Source: Lachnospiraceae bacterium | Lineage (GTDB): Bacteria; Bacillota; Clostridia; Lachnospirales; Lachnospiraceae | Reading direction: 5' to 3' | Length of the DNA: 8,216 nt | NCBI GenBank assembly: GCA_017964055.1 | Contig: JAGCSS010000357.1 | Coordinates: 1-8,216 of the forward strand | In this document: positions 4,960 through 8,216 of the stretch, one piece after another | Layout: every line of letters starts with the position of its first letter | How positions within the stretch are numbered: position 1 is the stretch's first letter | Position numbers and translations under genes: made by a program | The notes under the pieces: generated by a model | Told to the model about the DNA's origin: nothing | Database searches by the model: none | Seen by the model: the letters and a program-made list of their open reading frames with translations, nothing else

Positions 4960-6927
4960 TCAGTTCTCCTCAGCGGGAGCCTCTTCAGCTGCGGGAGCTT
5001 CCTCAGCGGGAGCCTCCTTGGGCTCGGGAGCGAGCAGAGCCTTGATCGAAAGGCTGATCTTCTTCTCCTCGAGATTGAAGTCAACGATCTTTGCCGTAAC
5101 CTCATCGCCAAGCTTCAGAACATCCGAAGGCTTCTCGATGTGCTCACGCGCGATCTGCGAAACATGGAGCAGAGCGTCAACACCGGGATAGAGCTCAACG
5201 AAAGCACCGAAATCGGTCATGCGTGCAACCTTACCGGTAACAACATTGCCAACGGCAAATTTCGTCTCTGCGTCAACCCAAGGGTTCTGGTCGGGGAACT
5301 TCATCGAGAGAGCTACCTTCTCGCCCTTGATCTCCTTAATATATGCCTTAATGGTCTCGCCAACGGAGAATACCTTCTTGGGATTCTCGATGCGGCCCCA
5401 TGACATCTCTGAAATATGAAGCAGTCCGTCTGCTCCGCCGAGATCTACGAATGCACCGAAATCGGTGATATTCTTGATCTTGCCTTCGATAACATCGCCG
5501 ACCTTGATCTTCTCGAAGAGCTGAGCCATAGCCTCTTTCTTCTTCGCTACGAGCAGCTGCTTGCGATCGCCGATGATGCGTCTCTTCTTGGGATTGAATT
5601 CGGTGATAACGAACTCGATCTCCTGATCCTTGTACTTGTTCAGATCCTTCTCATAGATATCCGAAACAAGACTTGCAGGGATAAATACTCTGGTCTCGTC
5701 AACGATAACAACGATACCGCCAAGGCAGATCTCAACAACGTTTGCCTTAAGTACCTCTTTGTTCTCGAATGCTTCCTCAAGCCTCTTGCTTCCGCGCTCA
5801 GCAGCAAGCTTGCGGTACGATAAGATAACCTGGCCCTCACCGTCGTTGACCTTGATGATCTTAACGGTCATGGTGTCACCCTCATGCACAACGGTGCGAA
5901 GGTCGAGAGTCGAATCGTTGGTGTATTCGCTGCGTGTGATGATACCGTCAGCCTTGTAACCAATGTTCAGTGCGATCTGATCTTCTTTAACACTGATGAC
6001 TGTGCCTTCAACTACCTCCCCGTTGTGTATCTTTTTTAATGAATCCTCCAGCATTTGTTCAAAATTTTCCTCAGACATTTCCTCTTGAACCTCCTTGATA
6101 ATTGTTTGGGGTGTGGATGCCCCTGCTGTAATACCTACACAACGAAAAGATTTTAAGTCACATAATTCCAGGTCTGCATGTGTCTGTATGTAGTAAGTAT
6201 TAATACATTCCCGAGATGAGATCTCGAACAGCTTGCGCGTGTTAGAACTGTTCCTGCTCCCGATAACGATCATGGCGTCCGAACTCCTGGCAAGTTCAAG
6301 CGTTTCACGCTGTCTTTTCTCGGTTGCGTTGCAAATCGTGTTCACAACATTTATACTATATCCTATTTTCTTTAAAATTTCAACTAATACTTCAAATTTA
6401 TTGAAATTATATGTTGTTTGTGAAACTAGACATAATTCTTTTTCGTGAGAAACGGTGAGAGAACGTGCATCATCCTCCGAGTCGATCACTGAAAAAGGAC
6501 CGCTGCACCAGCCGCAAATGCCCTTAACTTCAGGGTGTTCGGGATCTCCGACGATCACGATGTGGTAACCCTTTGCCGAATACTCCTCAACTGTCCTGTG
6601 TATTTTTTTCACAAACGCGCAAGTGGCATCGATCACATGATTGACGGGATTGCCGTCGGCATCGCGTCTGTCGAGCCGCTCGTACACATCACGCGGGACT
6701 CCGTGCGACCTGATGATTATCGAAGCGCCCTCGAGCTTATCGGCTTCTTCGACCGAGTCTATGACCTTCACACCCTTTGCCTCGAGCTCCGCTACCACGG
6801 TCTCATTGTGCATGATCGGACCAAACGTATAGACCGGACGGCCGGTCTTTAATTCTTCGTAAACCTTGTCCACGGCGTGCTGAACACCGAAGCAAAAGCC
6901 TGCCGAAGCGGCTACGCGAACCTGCAA
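4960..6927 (-). CDS. ispH-rpsA: IspH (HMBPP reductase) fused to ribosomal protein S1
   Basis: The protein has 655 residues. Residues 1-281 are IspH, the iron-sulfur enzyme reducing HMBPP to IPP and DMAPP in the MEP pathway. Its three cluster cysteines are C12 (AGFCFGV), C103 (DATCAFV) and C199 (TICNAT), with H40, H75 (SHGV), HPE at 131-133 (E133 the expected proton donor), SQTT (169-172), NSSNT (226-230) and TAGASTP (267-273). Four S1 RNA-binding folds follow, at about 301-372, 388-455, 474-543 and 558-630, the last two with the canonical TDFGAFV core. An Ala/Glu/Pro tail (633-655) ends the chain. This fusion is known in Clostridia. The start is a TTG at 6927, 7 nt after GGAGG; no ATG fits. 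The frame is unbroken. An internal start at M284 could also yield free S1. cmk lies 51 nt upstream and a strong terminator follows. The second half of the IspH part is unusually AT-rich. Confidence 0.96.
   Translation of the reverse strand: MQVRVAASAGFCFGVQHAVDKVYEELKTGRPVYTFGPIMHNETVVAELEAKGVKVIDSVEEADKLEGASIIIRSHGVPRDVYERLDRRDADGNPVNHVIDATCAFVKKIHRTVEEYSAKGYHIVIVGDPEHPEVKGICGWCSGPFSVIDSEDDARSLTVSHEKELCLVSQTTYNFNKFEVLVEILKKIGYSINVVNTICNATEKRQRETLELARSSDAMIVIGSRNSSNTRKLFEISSRECINTYYIQTHADLELCDLKSFRCVGITAGASTPQTIIKEVQEEMSEENFEQMLEDSLKKIHNGEVVEGTVISVKEDQIALNIGYKADGIITRSEYTNDSTLDLRTVVHEGDTMTVKIIKVNDGEGQVILSYRKLAAERGSKRLEEAFENKEVLKANVVEICLGGIVVIVDETRVFIPASLVSDIYEKDLNKYKDQEIEFVITEFNPKKRRIIGDRKQLLVAKKKEAMAQLFEKIKVGDVIEGKIKNITDFGAFVDLGGADGLLHISEMSWGRIENPKKVFSVGETIKAYIKEIKGEKVALSMKFPDQNPWVDAETKFAVGNVVTGKVARMTDFGAFVELYPGVDALLHVSQIAREHIEKPSDVLKLGDEVTAKIVDFNLEEKKISLSIKALLAPEPKEAPAEEAPAAEEAPAEEN
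4967..5016 (-). repeat. In-frame 17-bp direct repeat encoding the Ala/Glu/Pro tail of S1
   Basis: TCCTCAGCGGGAGCCTC (plus-strand reading) occurs exactly at 4967-4983 and at 5000-5016. The 33-bp offset is 11 codons, and a partial copy lies between them (around 4990-4998). The repeats encode the EEAPA-type tail of residues about 637-655. Because the period is a multiple of three, slippage or unequal recombination here would change tail length without breaking the frame. Confidence 0.8.
6076..6096 (-). promoter_or_regulatory. Internal ribosome binding site and ATG for free ribosomal protein S1
   Basis: On the minus strand a perfect AAGGAGG (6096-6090) lies 11 nt before an in-frame ATG (6078-6076), codon 284 of the fusion. 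A second purine run, AGAGG, lies closer. The peptide from here begins MSEENFEQMLEDSLKKIHNG, which reads like the N-terminus of a stand-alone S1 and starts right where the IspH fold ends. Initiation here would give a 372-residue S1. The spacing is slightly long, and the Lys-Glu-Val codons themselves can create the motif, so function is inferred. Confidence 0.55.
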
Positions 6928-6939
6928 ATCAATACCTCC
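6925..6939 (-). promoter_or_regulatory. Shine-Dalgarno that sets a TTG start for ispH-rpsA
   Basis: GGAGG (6939-6935) is followed by 7 nt and then TTG (6927-6925), which opens the reading QVRVAASAGFCFGV expected at an IspH N-terminus. The in-frame ATT and GAT codons just upstream are too close to the ribosome site. No ATG is available in this frame near the domain start, so TTG is the best-supported initiator. Confidence 0.8.
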
Positions 6940-6978
6940 GTTGCAAACAAACTGATACTCTCCCTATCCGCTGCGGGT

Positions 6979-7656
6979 TCAGTCACGCTGATAGCCCTTT
7001 TCGAACGCGAGGTCGGTGATGCGTTCGGTAACCTCTTCGATGGTCATATATGAAGAATCCACAGTGACCGCGTCCTCTACGCAGATAAGAGGCGACGCGT
7101 CGCGGTGCATATCGCGGTAATCGCGCTGACGGATCTCCTCCTCGATGGCGGCGAGATCGGCCTCCTGTCCCTTCTCTATGCGCTCCTTGTATCTGCGCTG
7201 CGCGCGCACCTCAACGCTCGCGGTAAGATATATCTTCAGCTCGGCGTCCGGCAGCACGACTGATCCTATATCGCGTCCGTCCATAACAACATTTATGGAT
7301 CTTGCGATCTCCTGCTGTAGCGCAACGAGCTTTTTCCTGACCTCGGCGATGGCCGAAACCCTCGAAGCGTTCTCTCCTACCTCGGCGGTCCTGATAAGTG
7401 AGGAAACATCCTCTTTGTTGAGAAAAATGTGCTGCACGCCGTCAATATACTGCAGCTCTATCCCGATATTGTCAAACTCCGCGATAACGGCATCCTTATC
7501 ATCGATATCGATGTCTTTGGTCATGTAGTAATAAGCCATGGCCCTGTACATGGCTCCGGTATCGATATAAACAAATCCGAGCCTTTCCGCAAGCATCTTT
7601 GCTATCGTGCTCTTGCCCGCTCCTGCGGGGCCGTCGATTGCGATATTGAATTTCAT
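6979..7656 (-). CDS. cmk: Cytidylate kinase
   Basis: Cmk phosphorylates CMP and dCMP with ATP to CDP and dCDP, feeding nucleic acid and CDP-lipid synthesis in the cytosol. The 225-residue protein has the family's usual length. It shows the P-loop GPAGAGKS (9-16), the nucleotide-binding IDTGAMYRA (31-39), MDGRDIGSVV (125-134), the RAQRRYKE helix of the LID region, and near the C-terminus RDYRDMHRDASPL. I chose the ATG at 7656 because AAGGAAGG (7671-7664) lies 7 nt upstream and the protein then begins MKFNIAIDGPAG as relatives do. The frame is open to another ATG at 7677, but that has no ribosome site. ispH-rpsA follows 51 nt after the stop. In many Clostridia a plsC acyltransferase sits between the two; it is absent here. 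Confidence 0.96.
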   Translation of the reverse strand: MKFNIAIDGPAGAGKSTIAKMLAERLGFVYIDTGAMYRAMAYYYMTKDIDIDDKDAVIAEFDNIGIELQYIDGVQHIFLNKEDVSSLIRTAEVGENASRVSAIAEVRKKLVALQQEIARSINVVMDGRDIGSVVLPDAELKIYLTASVEVRAQRRYKERIEKGQEADLAAIEEEIRQRDYRDMHRDASPLICVEDAVTVDSSYMTIEEVTERITDLAFEKGYQRD

Positions 7657-7685
7657 TTTGTGACCTTCCTTTTTCATTTTGAATT

Positions 7686-7714
7686 AGTATATCCGAAAAA
7701 ATGCCGGACGTAAA
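7686..7714 (-). promoter_or_regulatory. Candidate promoter for cmk-ispH-rpsA
   Basis: On the minus strand TTTACG (7714-7709, 4 of 6) and TATACT (7691-7686, 5 of 6) are separated by 17 nt. A start near 7679 would give a leader of about 23 nt ending in the AAGGAAGG ribosome site of cmk, and would exclude the upstream ATG at 7677 as a practical start. The -35 lies inside the hairpin that may end the preceding gene. Confidence 0.5.
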
Positions 7715-7723
7715 GACGTCAGC
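7696..7723 (-). terminator. Weak intrinsic terminator after the HI0933-type oxidoreductase gene
   Basis: The minus-strand RNA can fold GACGU with ACGUC around CUUU, extended by GCU with GGC across one bulged C, then A and U6. The stem is short and overlaps the stop codon of the preceding gene. It is plausible as a partial terminator but much weaker than the one after ispH-rpsA. Confidence 0.45.
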
Positions 7724-8216
7724 TGAGCGCCTCTATAACCGCCTCCGCAGCCGCATGCGCGGTCGACCAGGCTATCTGGAGATTGAAGCCTCCCGTAAAC
7801 GCGTCGACATCGAGCACCTCTCCGATAAAATACAGCCCGCCGATCAGCTTCGACTCCATCGTTGAAGGATTGATCTGCTTCACATCGACACCGCCCTTAG
7901 TGATCACCGCCTCATCATAGCCGCCGAGCCTCAGCACGGATAGCGGCAGCGCCTTGATCAGCGCGGCAAATGCGGTGCGCTCCTCTTTTGTGATCAGATT
8001 GACCTGTTTGTCGGCAGGAATGCCCGACAGTGAGACGATCACGGGTATCAGTGATGAAGGCAGGAGCTTTCCCAGAGAATTGGCAAACTGCCTGTTAATG
8101 TTTTCGTTAAAGTCCTTCAGCAGCCTCTCGTCGAGCTGCGCGGGATCGAGACCGGGCTTTAAGTCGATCTGCAGGTCTACTTTGTTGCCCGATGATATCG
8201 TATCTGCAAGCATGGA
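7719..8216 (-). CDS. HI0933/BaiN-type NAD(P)/FAD-dependent oxidoreductase, C-terminal part
   Basis: Only the last 165 residues are present; the frame is open to the window edge, so the visible Met at 8213 need not be the start. The C-terminal block GGVDVKQINPSTMES, followed by LYFIGEVLDVDAFTGGFN and a QIAWSTAHAAAEAV helix, is the hallmark of the YhiN/HI0933 flavoprotein family, where GEvlDvdgxtGGfN helps bind FAD. The preceding stretch, with NRQFANSLGKLLPSSLIP, belongs to the family's inserted domain. The N-terminal GxGxxG Rossmann motif must lie outside. Family members are annotated as aminoacetone oxidase-like or BaiN bile-acid reductases, but the substrate cannot be told from this sequence, so I give no gene symbol. 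The gene precedes cmk, an order I recall from other Clostridia. It may be separated from cmk by a weak terminator and a new promoter. Confidence 0.9.
   Translation of the reverse strand, partial: SMLADTISSGNKVDLQIDLKPGLDPAQLDERLLKDFNENINRQFANSLGKLLPSSLIPVIVSLSGIPADKQVNLITKEERTAFAALIKALPLSVLRLGGYDEAVITKGGVDVKQINPSTMESKLIGGLYFIGEVLDVDAFTGGFNLQIAWSTAHAAAEAVIEALS

Noticed and set aside
4815..5191. Plus-strand frames of 76 and 107 residues across the cheR upstream region
   Set aside because: They run through the intrinsic terminator and the repeat-coded tail of S1; the low-complexity protein comes from reading the repeats antisense.
6340..6450. AT-rich patch in ispH as an insertion or hidden promoter
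   Set aside because: The IspH reading frame and conserved residues run through without interruption, so it is coding sequence of odd composition, not an inserted element.
7657..7677. 7-residue N-terminal extension of cytidylate kinase (start at 7677)
   Set aside because: No ribosome site upstream, and its codons contain the AAGGAAGG that serves the ATG at 7656.

Overview
The window is an 8.2-kb piece of a low-to-mid GC Firmicute chromosome. Every convincing gene lies on the minus strand, so the biological order runs from base 8216 down to base 1. Three things point to the Clostridia, most likely a Ruminococcus/Oscillospiraceae- or Lachnospiraceae-type anaerobe. These are the fusion of IspH to ribosomal protein S1, the HI0933-type flavoprotein / cmk / ispH-rpsA order, and the plsX-acpP-rnc-smc cluster. 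The family assignment is inference from gene content, not from a marker gene. This is core housekeeping DNA: I see no mobile element, CRISPR array, tRNA or rRNA.

Layout in the direction of transcription. (1) 8216-7719: the 3' end of an HI0933/BaiN-type FAD oxidoreductase, followed by a weak hairpin-plus-T-run that overlaps a candidate promoter for the next unit. (2) 7656-4960: cmk (cytidylate kinase), then one long gene encoding IspH (isoprenoid synthesis) fused to a four-domain ribosomal protein S1, closed by a strong intrinsic terminator (4919-4888). (3) 4826-3990: a stand-alone cheR methyltransferase with its own extended -10 promoter and no adjacent chemotaxis gene. (4) 3973-1: plsX, acpP, rnc and the first half of smc. 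No terminator is visible between cheR and plsX, so plsX may be reached both by read-through and from promoters in the 86-bp gap. A perfect GNRA-capped hairpin sits between acpP and rnc, and rnc overlaps smc by 11 bp.

How the genes work together. PlsX makes acyl-phosphate from acyl-ACP, AcpP is the acyl carrier, Cmk supplies CDP/dCDP, IspH makes the isoprenoid precursors, S1 is a ribosomal RNA-binding protein, RNase III processes double-stranded RNA, and SMC compacts the chromosome. The cluster therefore mixes envelope-precursor synthesis with RNA and chromosome housekeeping. Compared with the Bacillus subtilis order (plsX-fabD-fabG-acpA-rncS-smc), fabD and fabG are missing between plsX and acpP.

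The most interesting observation is inside the ispH-rpsA fusion. A perfect AAGGAGG Shine-Dalgarno lies 11 nt before an in-frame ATG (6078), exactly where the IspH domain ends. The protein from there begins like a free-standing S1. The second half of the IspH part is AT-rich with poor codons, while the S1 part uses well-adapted codons. I infer that one cistron may give both a fusion protein and a more abundant free S1. No wholly new system is evident.
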